The position numbers and the translations under genes are program-made. DNA of 14,651 nucleotides from JAZNLR01 sp045579195 (lineage in GTDB: Bacteria; Bacillota; Clostridia; Christensenellales; CAMQZB01), in the NCBI GenBank assembly GCA_045579195.1, contig JAZNLR010000071.1, positions 1 through 14,651 on the forward strand. Direction: 5' to 3'. The stretch's first letter is position 1; each line of letters starts with the position of its first letter. Below the pieces are notes generated by a model, which was given only the letters and a program-made list of their open reading frames with translations, did no database searches and was not told the DNA's origin. Positions 1 to 7,598 of the stretch are shown piece by piece.

Positions 1-28
1 ACCAGTTCAAATCTGGTTAGCAGCTCCA
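1..28 (+). tRNA. 3' end of a tRNA, probably tRNA-Thr (cut by window start)
   Basis: The first 28 bases read as a T stem (ACCAG, 1-5), a seven-base TTCAAAT loop (6-12), the returning stem (CTGGT, 13-17), the 3' acceptor strand TAGCAGC (18-24), a T discriminator and an encoded CCA (26-28). The 5' half and anticodon lie outside the window. The U73 discriminator and the T-arm wording resemble clostridial tRNA-Thr, but Gly or Cys cannot be excluded. A terminator follows two bases later, so this is the last gene of a tRNA transcript. Confidence 0.85.
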
Positions 29-30
29 GC

Positions 31-64
31 AAGATCCGTATGCTTAGCGTACGGATCTTTTTTT
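31..64 (+). terminator. Rho-independent terminator of the upstream tRNA unit
   Basis: A perfect 10-bp stem (AAGATCCGTA at 31-40 with TACGGATCTT at 50-59), extended inward by a few pairs around a TTA loop, runs directly into a T tract ending at about 64. It closes the tRNA transcript and separates it from ppk1. Confidence 0.93.
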
Positions 65-91
65 GAAAAGAATGACGAAATGGCAGAAAGT

Positions 92-121
92 CTTCCATTT
101 TCGTTCGAAGTATAGTATAAT
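92..121 (+). promoter_or_regulatory. Probable sigma-A promoter of ppk1
   Basis: A perfect TATAAT lies at 116-121, 29 bases before the start codon, with a purine-rich leader holding the ribosome site GGAGAGGG (about 139-146). The -35 is weak: CTTCCA at 92-97 with an 18-base spacer is the best candidate. Expression may therefore need an activator, or the call rests mainly on the -10. Confidence 0.5.
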
Positions 122-150
122 AGAAAGAAGAAAGATCCGGAGAGGGAATC

Positions 151-2265
151 ATGGGAAATTGTTTCGTTTCGCGCGAGATCTCGCAGATTAAGTTTAATGA
201 ACGCGTCATCGAAGAGGCCGCTTGCCAGCAGACTCCGCTTGTCGACCGCCTCAAGTTCCTCAGCATCTATAACAGCAATATGGATGAGTTCTATATGGTG
301 CGCGTTGGAAAGCTTGCGGCCCGCTTGAGAAAGTGCAGAAAAAAGAGCCTCGCAGGAAACGAGGCTGCAGAGCGCGAGCGCGTTGCAATCATCCGCCTTC
401 TTTCGGAAATCTACCGTGAGACCGAAGCGGCAAACGAGCAGGCTGCCGCGGCGTACCGCGAGATCTTGGAGGCGTTTTCAAAGCACGAGATCTTCTTCTG
501 CAAACCTGAAGCCCTCACAGAAGGGGAGCTTAAGAAGCTCAAAGACTTCTTCAAGGAGGAAGTTTTCCCCGTTCTTTCCCAGGTGTTCGTCAAAGACAAC
601 CTTTCATTTCCGCACCTTGACAACTGCAAGCGGTACTTAATGGCGGACCTCTCCACCCCCGCTGACGAAATGTTCGGCATCGTGGGCGTTCCTGACTTTT
701 TGGACAACGCGCACACCATCAAGAGTGGGAATGCGACCAAGATCGTCTTGATGGAGGACATCTTGCTTTATTTTCTTCCGCGCGTTTTCCCGCTTTCCCG
801 AGTGGCAAACGCTGCGCTCATTCGCTTGACGCGCAATGGAGACCTCGATCCCGATGAGGCGATGGAGTCCTCCAACTATCCCGCGCGCCTTTCCTCCCTT
901 CTTTTAAAGCGTAACAAACAAGTTCCCGTCCGCTTGGAGTACCGCGGAAAGCTCTCCAACGGAATGCGGAGATTCTTGCTCACAAACACCGATTTCTTCG
1001 GGCAGGGCATTTTCCACGTCCACACGCCTTTTGATTTTTCCTTCATCGCAACACTGGAGCATTTGATCGATTTTGCAGAACAGCTCACGAAGAAGGAGGG
1101 CAAAGAACGCCCGCAGATCCTGCAGGAGTTGACGTCCGTTTCTTATCGGCCGGCATACCCTGCAGTATATAAGAATGCCGAGAGCATTCTTGACCTTGCA
1201 TCCAAGCGCGATCTGTTGTTCTCCTTCCCGTTTGAGAGCGCCGATCCCTTCCTGCGCCTCCTTGATGAGGCCGCTGACCGTGCGGATGTTCTTTCGATCA
1301 AGACCACGCTTTACCGCGTTTCCAAAAACAACTCGCGCGTTGTGGATGCACTCTGCCGCGCGGCTGAGAACGGCAAGAACGTCACCGTCGTCATCGAGCT
1401 GAAGGCGCGCTTTGACGAGGCAAACAACATTAGCGTTTCCTCACGGTTGCAAAAGGCGGGGTGTCTTGTGCAATTTGGCATGCCGTACTTCAAGATCCAC
1501 AGCAAGATCTTGCTCATCGAGAAGAGCGGCGCAACCCGTTCGCGGTTTGTGACGTTGCTCGGAACGGGCAACTTCAACGAGGAGACAGCGCGCGTTTATA
1601 CTGACCTTCACGTTGTGACCGCGGACCGCGTTATCGCGGAGGATGCAAAGAAGTTTTTCCACGCGATTGCAACCGAAAGAACAGATGTGCAGTACGCAAA
1701 GATGCTCGTCTCTCCGACCACCTTCCGTCAGACGATGGTGCAAAAGATCGATGAAGAGATCGAAAAGAGCAAAGAGGGCAAGCCCTGTCGCATCGTGATG
1801 AAAACGAACGGCCTCAACCATCCGGAGATCATGGAAAAGCTCATCGAGGCCTCGAATGCAGGCGTTCCCATCTCCCTGATTGTGCGCGGCGTTTGCTGTC
1901 TTTTGCCGAACATCCCCGAAAAGACCGAGAACATTCGCATCATTTCGGTCGTGGGCAAATTCCTGGAGCATTCGAGGATTTACCTCTTTGGCTGCGGCAA
2001 TGAGCGTTCTGTTTACATCGCTTCGGGGGATATGATGGTGCGCAACCTCGACAAGCGCTTTGAGATTTGTTATCAGGTGCGCAGAAAGCACATCGCCGAT
2101 CGCATTGAACGTTTGTTGAAGATATACCTCTGCGACAACGTGAAAGCGCGCGAACTGCAGGCGGACGGCTCTTACGTTTTGCGAACGCCAAACGGGGAGA
2201 TACCCCTCTGTGCGCAGGAAGAGTTGGTTGCCGAAGCAAAGCGATCTGCAATAAAAAAGAAATAA
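151..2265 (+). CDS. ppk1: Polyphosphate kinase 1 (Ppk1)
   Basis: This 704-residue protein has the usual length and domain order of Ppk1, which reversibly moves the gamma phosphate of ATP onto long-chain polyphosphate and works as a membrane-associated oligomer. The N-terminal and head domains carry the family start (KFLSIYNSNMDEFYMVRVG at about 37-55). The two phospholipase-D-like catalytic domains hold the phosphorylated histidine, H450 in KIHSKILL, followed by GTGNFNEETARVYTDLH starting at 471, and the second conserved histidine, H607 in FLEHSRIYLF. Both key histidines are present, so the enzyme should be active. The start is set by GGAGAGGG a few bases upstream. It is a single-gene unit between two terminators; the polyphosphatase homologue in this window is almost 10 kb away. 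A 313-codon frame on the other strand is a shadow of this gene. Confidence 0.97.
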   Translation: MGNCFVSREISQIKFNERVIEEAACQQTPLVDRLKFLSIYNSNMDEFYMVRVGKLAARLRKCRKKSLAGNEAAERERVAIIRLLSEIYRETEAANEQAAAAYREILEAFSKHEIFFCKPEALTEGELKKLKDFFKEEVFPVLSQVFVKDNLSFPHLDNCKRYLMADLSTPADEMFGIVGVPDFLDNAHTIKSGNATKIVLMEDILLYFLPRVFPLSRVANAALIRLTRNGDLDPDEAMESSNYPARLSSLLLKRNKQVPVRLEYRGKLSNGMRRFLLTNTDFFGQGIFHVHTPFDFSFIATLEHLIDFAEQLTKKEGKERPQILQELTSVSYRPAYPAVYKNAESILDLASKRDLLFSFPFESADPFLRLLDEAADRADVLSIKTTLYRVSKNNSRVVDALCRAAENGKNVTVVIELKARFDEANNISVSSRLQKAGCLVQFGMPYFKIHSKILLIEKSGATRSRFVTLLGTGNFNEETARVYTDLHVVTADRVIAEDAKKFFHAIATERTDVQYAKMLVSPTTFRQTMVQKIDEEIEKSKEGKPCRIVMKTNGLNHPEIMEKLIEASNAGVPISLIVRGVCCLLPNIPEKTENIRIISVVGKFLEHSRIYLFGCGNERSVYIASGDMMVRNLDKRFEICYQVRRKHIADRIERLLKIYLCDNVKARELQADGSYVLRTPNGEIPLCAQEELVAEAKRSAIKKK

Positions 2266-2270
2266 AAAAG

Positions 2271-2308
2271 AAGCGATGCCCTTCAAAGCATCGCTTTTCT
2301 TTTTTTTC
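2271..2308. terminator. Bidirectional terminator between ppk1 and the zinc-ribbon gene
   Basis: A 9-bp stem (AAGCGATGC at 2271-2279 with GCATCGCTT at 2288-2296) has a T-rich run on its right and an A-rich run on its left. It can therefore end the ppk1 transcript on the + strand and the convergent gene (stop at 2318) on the - strand. Confidence 0.9.
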
Positions 2309-2317
2309 ATCTTTTTA

Positions 2318-3511
2318 TTACTTTTTGCGGATTGCAATGCAGGTCGTTGCAGAGATGACAACTTCCAGCGAGGTAATCGCAAGAACCGTCAGAAGGCCTT
2401 TCCCAATTGCCATCAATCCAAAGACGTACACAACCGAGAATGTCAGGAAGCTGATTGCAAAGAAGAGAAGCAGGTTTGTGACCACGGAGAACACTCGGCG
2501 CTTCACCGTGTTTCGGAAGGTGAACAACGTGATGAGTGCGAACAGCGCAATCACAATATAAATAATGACACCGACGAGAGCGAGCGTGTTTGCGGTCGCT
2601 GTTTCTGCTGAGGTCAAGCCGGCTGCAAGAATTGCGGTGCTGTAAATGTCGACAAAGTCCGTTCCCAAAAGGTCGTTGATGACGGGGAAGAAAAGATCAA
2701 TTCCGCGGATGACTTCGCCGGTTGATGTCGTCAAAAAGGGAAGGAGCGCCGTTCCTGCCGCAAGCAGGGAAAGGAGGAAGAGAATCACGCCGATGGCGGC
2801 AGACCCCTTGTTCGTTTGTTTCTTTTCCTTGTGGGGAGTTTCCTTTTTCTCCGGCTCGGGGGAAGGCTCGTGCTTGAATTCTTCCTTGGCGGGCTGTTTT
2901 TCCAAAGAGGAAGGCGTTTGCTCTTCCAAAGAAGACGGTTGCGCTTCCAAAGCTTCCGGCGTTGTCAAAACATCCGTAGCTGCTTCAACATCAAGCGCTT
3001 GCCCTTTAACGGGTTCGGAAGGAACAGCGGATGTCTCTTTCGGCGGCTCTGGCTGAGAAATGGGCTCTTCCGTTAAGGCCGCTTGTTCACTTGCCACTTC
3101 TTCCGTGGGCACATCTACGGGCTTTGGAACGCCCAGCGCCAAAGTTCCGTTTGCCGTCATCTCGTTGATGATTGCAAGGATTGTTTCAACGTCTTCATCG
3201 TGTGCGGCAGGCGCTGTAGACTCCGGAGGGAGTGGGCGCTGGGGCGCAGTGGGATAAGACGGCGAATAGCGCGGACGCGGAACATACGGTCGGAAGGATT
3301 CACGTCGAGGCGAAAGCGTGGCGCGCGGTCGTGCGCCTTGCGCGTTCAATGCATGTAAACAATATGGGCAGACGGTTGCTTCGGCCGCAAGCTCGTGCTT
3401 GCAGAACGGGCAAATCTGCACGCGGATCTCATCAAACTCACGCCCACCGCAGCGATTGCACGCGAGGACGTCGTCCGAAACCGGAGTTTGACAAGTTCTG
3501 CAAACTTTCAT
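2318..3511 (-). CDS. Unrecognised membrane protein with two N-terminal zinc ribbons
   Basis: I do not recognise a named family for this 397-residue protein. Two treble-clef or zinc-ribbon knuckle sets are visible: C4/C7/C18/C21 and C34/C37/C48/C51, the second in the CPFC...CPYC form. Residues 60-100 are rich in Pro, Arg and Tyr. Residues 100-235 form a low-complexity acidic Pro/Glu linker containing a short tandem SSLE repeat (193-204) and ending in a Lys-rich stretch. The last 160 residues hold about four hydrophobic helices (about 237-260, 308-331, 341-364, 368-392). The zinc ribbons are probably cytoplasmic. Start and frame are supported by AAGGTGG just upstream, a strong promoter and the shared terminator downstream. 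The role is unknown; a zinc-dependent scaffold or membrane adaptor is a guess from architecture only. It lies downstream of the gerA operon on the same strand but has its own promoter. Confidence 0.85.
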   Translation of the reverse strand: MKVCRTCQTPVSDDVLACNRCGGREFDEIRVQICPFCKHELAAEATVCPYCLHALNAQGARPRATLSPRRESFRPYVPRPRYSPSYPTAPQRPLPPESTAPAAHDEDVETILAIINEMTANGTLALGVPKPVDVPTEEVASEQAALTEEPISQPEPPKETSAVPSEPVKGQALDVEAATDVLTTPEALEAQPSSLEEQTPSSLEKQPAKEEFKHEPSPEPEKKETPHKEKKQTNKGSAAIGVILFLLSLLAAGTALLPFLTTSTGEVIRGIDLFFPVINDLLGTDFVDIYSTAILAAGLTSAETATANTLALVGVIIYIVIALFALITLFTFRNTVKRRVFSVVTNLLLFFAISFLTFSVVYVFGLMAIGKGLLTVLAITSLEVVISATTCIAIRKK

Positions 3512-3535
3512 AGTGCCACCTTCTTTTTCTAAAAT

Positions 3536-3550
3536 GGGAGAACCTCTCCC
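3536..3550 (-). promoter_or_regulatory. Hairpin at the predicted 5' end of the zinc-ribbon mRNA
   Basis: The bases form a 6-bp inverted repeat (GGGAGA/TCTCCC) around a 3-base loop. The -10 box lies at 3558-3563, so transcription should start at about 3550-3551, putting the hairpin at the very 5' end of the message. Such end hairpins can protect transcripts from 5'-dependent decay. On the + strand it is followed by five T's and could act weakly as a terminator, but no + strand gene needs one. Confidence 0.45.
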
Positions 3551-3557
3551 TTTTTAA

Positions 3558-3586
3558 ATTATATAGCGGATTGAGGCGAAAGTCAA
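3558..3586 (-). promoter_or_regulatory. Sigma-A promoter of the zinc-ribbon gene
   Basis: Read on the - strand, TTGACT (3586-3581), a 17-base spacer and a perfect TATAAT (3563-3558) form a near-consensus vegetative promoter. It lies between the gerAC stop and the zinc-ribbon start, so this gene can be expressed independently of the sporulation operon upstream. Confidence 0.85.
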
Positions 3587-3653
3587 TGCTTTTCTAGCGG
3601 ATTGTCAAACTTCTTCTGATTGCTTTGAAAGCTAACAGTTAGAAAACAAACAA

Positions 3654-4907
3654 TTATGCTTCAGCACTTGCGCGCTTGGAAAAACCGCGCACATTGACGG
3701 AGAGGTCAAGGTCAACTGCCTCGAAGTACTTTTCCGGCTCATCGAGCGAGGAGAGAAATGCAGAGAACGCCTTATGATGTTTCTTATTGCACGTTTCGCC
3801 AACAGAGAAGGCGTCACAGTTTGCCTCTTTCAGAACATGAAAGAGCGCGGCACTCTCAGAGAGGAGCTTTTGTTCTGCGTGCGCCAAGATTTCGTTTGGA
3901 ACTGCACCGCTTGCTGTGAAATCTGTGATCTCCTTTTCACCGTTCCGCGTTTCCACGAGCTTGACGAGAAGGTCAAGTTTGACGTGCATTGTGATGCCAT
4001 CGCTCCGCACGGAGAAGTTGGTTTTCACGCCGTGCCGAACGACGTCCAAAACGGCATCCACGTTGCGTTCGCCGTTCGGACGAACAATGGGAACGGACTT
4101 CACCTCCAAAAGAGCGCCTTTGGTCTTTTGGGAAAGAAGGTTGAAAATCAGCGTCTCGTCAGAAGTTAAAGAGGCAACGAGTTTTTGCTTGGAAAAGAGG
4201 GCGGTCTTCGTCGCATCGAAGAACACCTTTTTTTGTTTTTGCGCGCTCTTTTGGCTCGTGTCCTGCACGCCGGCCTGATCTTCGGGCAGGGGGATCGTTG
4301 AGAGCAAGGGAACAGCGTTGTCCGTTCCGCGCGTATAAAATCGCCGAGAAAACTCTTTCAAGTTGGTTGCGTGAATGTTAGCGGAGTGTGCATAGCCTTG
4401 AAAAATGACCTTTTGAATTCCAAACGAGCTGATTTCGTCAAGCGGCGTTGCAGACTTGAGAAGCTCCTTAGGACTTCCGTCTGCAATGACGAGAAGAGCG
4501 CTGTCCATCGCACGGTCGGAGCGAAGAAAAAATTCAAGCGCTTCCATCAAATCGCCCTCCGCAACCTTTCTGGAAATGAGAATGAGGTTACAAAAGGAAA
4601 GCAGGGGGCGCCAACCCGTGCGCTCTGAAAAGGTGTCGATTGCCTCAGCAACAGAGGGGGCGCGGACGGTGAGCAACGACTGTTTTTGGGTTGCGTTTTC
4701 ACTCTTTGACTGTGAAACAGCAAGCTGGGCAGAAAGTTCATATCCCTCGGGTGCGGTGTCGATGCCTAGACAGATGACAATTGCGGATTTCTCCGCATCC
4801 GCGCCGCCGAAGTCGTACCCAAAAAAGCAGAGGATGAGAAAGGCAAAGAGAAAAAAGACAGCTTTGCTCCGTAAGGGATAGCGGTTGTTTTTGTTTTGTG
4901 CAGTCAT
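3654..4907 (-). CDS. gerAC: Ger(x)C-family spore germination protein (GerAC-like), lipobox missing
   Basis: This is the C subunit of a gerA-type germinant receptor, normally a lipoprotein on the outer face of the inner spore membrane. I place the start at 4907, giving 417 residues: AGGAG sits eight bases upstream and the ATG overlaps the gerAB stop (ATGA). The open frame continues 78 codons upstream, but that part runs inside gerAB and is not family-like. Family features are the N-terminal AIVICLGID block (42-50), a central EISSFGIQKV region and the C-terminal domain. The usual Leu-x-Gly-Cys-Trp-Asp signature is absent: after the hydrophobic helix (about 16-29) the corresponding place reads GYDFGG. 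The only nearby cysteine is C27, inside the helix and preceded by Leu, a poor lipobox. The protein may be anchored by an uncleaved helix instead. No clear terminator follows, so some read-through into the next gene is possible. Confidence 0.93.
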   Translation of the reverse strand: MTAQNKNNRYPLRSKAVFFLFAFLILCFFGYDFGGADAEKSAIVICLGIDTAPEGYELSAQLAVSQSKSENATQKQSLLTVRAPSVAEAIDTFSERTGWRPLLSFCNLILISRKVAEGDLMEALEFFLRSDRAMDSALLVIADGSPKELLKSATPLDEISSFGIQKVIFQGYAHSANIHATNLKEFSRRFYTRGTDNAVPLLSTIPLPEDQAGVQDTSQKSAQKQKKVFFDATKTALFSKQKLVASLTSDETLIFNLLSQKTKGALLEVKSVPIVRPNGERNVDAVLDVVRHGVKTNFSVRSDGITMHVKLDLLVKLVETRNGEKEITDFTASGAVPNEILAHAEQKLLSESAALFHVLKEANCDAFSVGETCNKKHHKAFSAFLSSLDEPEKYFEAVDLDLSVNVRGFSKRASAEA

Positions 4908-5998
4908 TGAGGAAGCTCCTTTCTCTGTTTTTGAAAGCGGCTGGCAAAAAGGGGCGTCAGGAGAGGAATGCCGAGCTGCAGGGGCAAGAAAGCAAAGACG
5001 AGAAAACGAGAAAAGATGTGATAGATGTCTGCATAGGGAACCTGCGGGAGAGAAACAAAGATGAGAAGGGCGGCGGAACAGACGAGAAGAGGTGGCGTCG
5101 CACTTTTGGAAAGCGCCTGCGAAAAGCAGGATGCCGCGCACGCAAGGTCAAGTGCGATGCGGACGAAGAGTGCCATTAAAATGAGCAGAACGGGCAACCA
5201 ATCCAAGCGCCCGATGTTGGAGAAAACGGTGTTATATTTTCCGATTTTTGTGATTGCATAAGTTTGGCGTACAGCGGTTTCTCCAAACACACCGAAGAAG
5301 CAGACAAAAAAGAGCGCCGTGAGCACAATTCCGCCTGCGTACGCCAAGATAGCCTTTTTTGCTCTTCTTTTTGCAGGCGCAAGCTTTCCAAGGAGGAGCA
5401 AAAGGGGCATAAAATCTCCAAACCATGGCAGCGAAAAGAATGCGCCTTTCGCCACCGGGGAAGGACCGAACTCTAGGACGGGAAGGAGGTTGAAAAGGTC
5501 GGAAGAGGAAAGCCCGAGGAGAATGAGCAGGAGAACGCCACCAAAGAAGAAGGGCCAGAAGAACTCATTTACGCGCAGAATGATGCGAAGCCCTTTCCAC
5601 GCAGCGTACGTCGCGCAAAGGATGAACGGGACGAAGACGAAAAGGCTGGGCGTGACGTCATAGAGCGTGTTGATTGCAAGAAGCTTACATGAGTGGGTCG
5701 GGGGAACGGCACGCAGGAGAAAGAAGACTCCGTAAAGAAAGAGAAGAACCCGCGAAAAACCCTTCTGAAAGAAGGCGGAAAGAAGGGAGAAGAAGTCCGC
5801 CTCGGGCGCACGCTTTGCTGCAATGCACAAGGAAAGCAACGCAAGCGCATCCACCGCGCCGCAGAGAAGCACGGAAAGATAGGCATCCCTTCCGACCTCA
5901 AATGCAAGCAACGTCGGGAGCAAGATAATTTTGGAAACGGGGATGAGGGTGACAAATAAAAGGCAAATTTGCCGCAGGGAAAAAGATTGCTGTTTCAT
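4904..5998 (-). CDS. gerAB: GerAB-type spore germination permease
   Basis: The 364-residue protein is almost wholly hydrophobic, with about ten membrane helices, as expected of the B subunit of germinant receptors. The family belongs to the amino acid/polyamine/cation (APC) transporter superfamily and is believed to bind the germinant. The N-terminus (LRQICLLFVTLIPVSKIILL) and the later LILMALFVRIALDLA and FSRFLVFAFLPLQLGIPLL segments fit the family, as does the length. It starts 15 bases after gerAA with AAAGGAAT as ribosome site. Its stop overlaps the gerAC start by four bases, which suggests translational coupling. The ligand cannot be predicted from the sequence. Confidence 0.93.
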   Translation of the reverse strand: MKQQSFSLRQICLLFVTLIPVSKIILLPTLLAFEVGRDAYLSVLLCGAVDALALLSLCIAAKRAPEADFFSLLSAFFQKGFSRVLLFLYGVFFLLRAVPPTHSCKLLAINTLYDVTPSLFVFVPFILCATYAAWKGLRIILRVNEFFWPFFFGGVLLLILLGLSSSDLFNLLPVLEFGPSPVAKGAFFSLPWFGDFMPLLLLLGKLAPAKRRAKKAILAYAGGIVLTALFFVCFFGVFGETAVRQTYAITKIGKYNTVFSNIGRLDWLPVLLILMALFVRIALDLACAASCFSQALSKSATPPLLVCSAALLIFVSLPQVPYADIYHIFSRFLVFAFLPLQLGIPLLTPLFASRFQKQRKELPQ

Positions 5999-6013
5999 AA
6001 GAGATTCCTTTCG

Positions 6014-7471
6014 TTATGGATTGCGCTTTCGAACGCGATTGCCTGTCGGGATAGAGCGAGGCCGTTCGGTCATGGTGAACAGCTTCTTTCGAATGAGTGC
6101 GTCTTTCATATCTCCGCGGTGAAAGGGGGCGAACGGTGCGAAGAGGGGCGTTCCGTAATTCTCCAGCGAGAGGGCGTAAAAGGAAAGGCACATCACGCCG
6201 AGAAGGATGCCCAGGAAGCCGAACGAGCCCGCCAGAATGAGAAACACCAACCTTAAGACGGAAAGTGTTCCGTTCTGATCAGGGACGGTGTACATCCCGA
6301 TGCCCGAAAGAGCCATGATCATAATTGTGGGCGTGCTGACCAGGCCTGCGCGCACGGCGGTGTCCCCCAAGACGAGCGCCCCCACGACCGAGAGCGCCAT
6401 CCCGACATACTTCGGCATCCGCACACTCGCCTCGTTGAGGATTTCAAAGATGAGAAGTGTGAAAAAGAGCTCCAGCCCGGGAGAGAGAGGAATGCCTTTG
6501 ATGGAGTCAATAACGGTCATCAAAAAGCGCAACGGAATAAGGTGCAGGTGGTAAAGCTGCGCGGCGACGAACATCCCCGGCATCAGGACGGAGATGAGAA
6601 CGGAAATGAACCGAACGAAGCGCGCAAAGGTCGCTTTATAAGAAAGGGTGTAATAATCCTCAGGGCTTTGGAAGTCTTCCAAGAGAACGTACGGCACGGT
6701 GAGCGCGAACGGAGTTCCATCCACGATGACGCCCACGCGCCCTTCGAGAAGTTTTGCCGCAAGAATGTCCGGCTTTTCAGTGTTTCCAATCTGCTTAAAA
6801 AGGGAGCTTTTGTGATCCTCCAGCGCTTCAACAAGGTAGGAAGAATCCAAGATCCCGTCAACATCCAACGCCTCCAGGCGCGCTTTGACGCGCGCAACCA
6901 CCGTTTCATCCGCCACGCCTTTTAGGAAAACGACGGCAACGTTGGTCTTGGAAAAGCGGCCCAGCTTGAGGGTCTCCATGGAAAATGCGGGTGTTCGAAG
7001 CTTGCGCCGAAGGAGAACGAGGTTCATTTGGAAGTCCTCCGTGAAGCCTTCGCGCGGACCTTTGATGACGGTGGAGGTCGGCGATTCGGTGACGGCGCGG
7101 CGATCCCACTTCTTCACGCCTGCCGAAAGCCCTACACAAAAACCTTCCGCAAGAAGGATGGCATTTCCGTTGAGCAGATCGTCAACGAGCGTGTTTATGT
7201 CTGCAAGGCTCTTCAGCTCACATTGCGTGATGCAGTGAGAAGAAACCGCCTCTGCAGAACAGCAAACGGCGGCGTCCGCTTCGCCGATCGGGCGGATGAT
7301 TGCCTCATTGATGAGTTCTTTGTCCGACATGCCGTCCACAAACAGGACGGCAAACGCGCGGTTCGCGCCAAAAAAGCGGCGCGTGATCACGCCCGAGTTT
7401 TCCCCAAGCAGCGCTTGGATGGCATTCACCGCATCGTCCAGGCGGAAGGGAATCGAGCTCCCGTCGTTCAT
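6014..7471 (-). CDS. gerAA: GerAA-type spore germination receptor subunit
   Basis: This is the A subunit of the germinant receptor and the first gene of the operon. It has a large N-terminal cytoplasmic domain followed by about five membrane helices and a short basic tail. Clear family blocks are GPREGFTEDF, the segment TNVAVVFLKGVAD, LEGRVGVIVDGTPFALTVP and the QSPEDYY motif just before the membrane part. I prefer the start at 7471 (485 residues) because CGAGGTG lies a few bases upstream. An in-frame ATG at 7513 would add 14 Lys/Arg-rich residues but has no ribosome site. Operons of this kind are made in the forespore under sigma-G in model spore formers. A CATACTC at about 7526-7532 resembles a sigma-G -10, but I found no matching -35. 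Confidence 0.95.
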   Translation of the reverse strand: MNDGSSIPFRLDDAVNAIQALLGENSGVITRRFFGANRAFAVLFVDGMSDKELINEAIIRPIGEADAAVCCSAEAVSSHCITQCELKSLADINTLVDDLLNGNAILLAEGFCVGLSAGVKKWDRRAVTESPTSTVIKGPREGFTEDFQMNLVLLRRKLRTPAFSMETLKLGRFSKTNVAVVFLKGVADETVVARVKARLEALDVDGILDSSYLVEALEDHKSSLFKQIGNTEKPDILAAKLLEGRVGVIVDGTPFALTVPYVLLEDFQSPEDYYTLSYKATFARFVRFISVLISVLMPGMFVAAQLYHLHLIPLRFLMTVIDSIKGIPLSPGLELFFTLLIFEILNEASVRMPKYVGMALSVVGALVLGDTAVRAGLVSTPTIMIMALSGIGMYTVPDQNGTLSVLRLVFLILAGSFGFLGILLGVMCLSFYALSLENYGTPLFAPFAPFHRGDMKDALIRKKLFTMTERPRSIPTGNRVRKRNP

Positions 7472-7598
7472 AAGCACACCTCGTTTCTTTTTCTTTCCTC
7501 TATTGTGCGCCATTCAAAGGAGAGTATGCGCGAAAAAGTGGGCATAAGAGAAAGAGGTGAGGCATAGTTTAGTTGCATATCGCAAGGAGGGGAAAAGG

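Noticed and set aside
1441..2382. A 313-codon open frame opposite the end of ppk1
   Set aside because: It lies wholly antisense to the conserved catalytic half of ppk1, has no family-like motifs and runs through the terminator; codon bias of the real gene explains it.
4908..5141. N-terminal extension of the GerC-type protein to an upstream ATG
   Set aside because: The extra 78 codons lie inside gerAB and read as unrelated Cys/Ser/Pro-rich sequence; the overlapping ATGA start with AGGAG upstream is far better.
7472..7513. Earlier in-frame ATG for gerAA
   Set aside because: It has no Shine-Dalgarno sequence upstream, while the ATG at 7471 has CGAGGTG at good spacing.
7520..7535. Sigma-G promoter for the ger operon (CATACTC)
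   Set aside because: The -10-like box is good, but no TGAATA-like -35 lies 17-18 bases upstream; mentioned only as a weak possibility.
7557..7598. Earlier GTG start for the ZIP transporter
   Set aside because: The ribosome site AAGGAGG at 7584-7590 lies after this GTG and points to the ATG at 7599.
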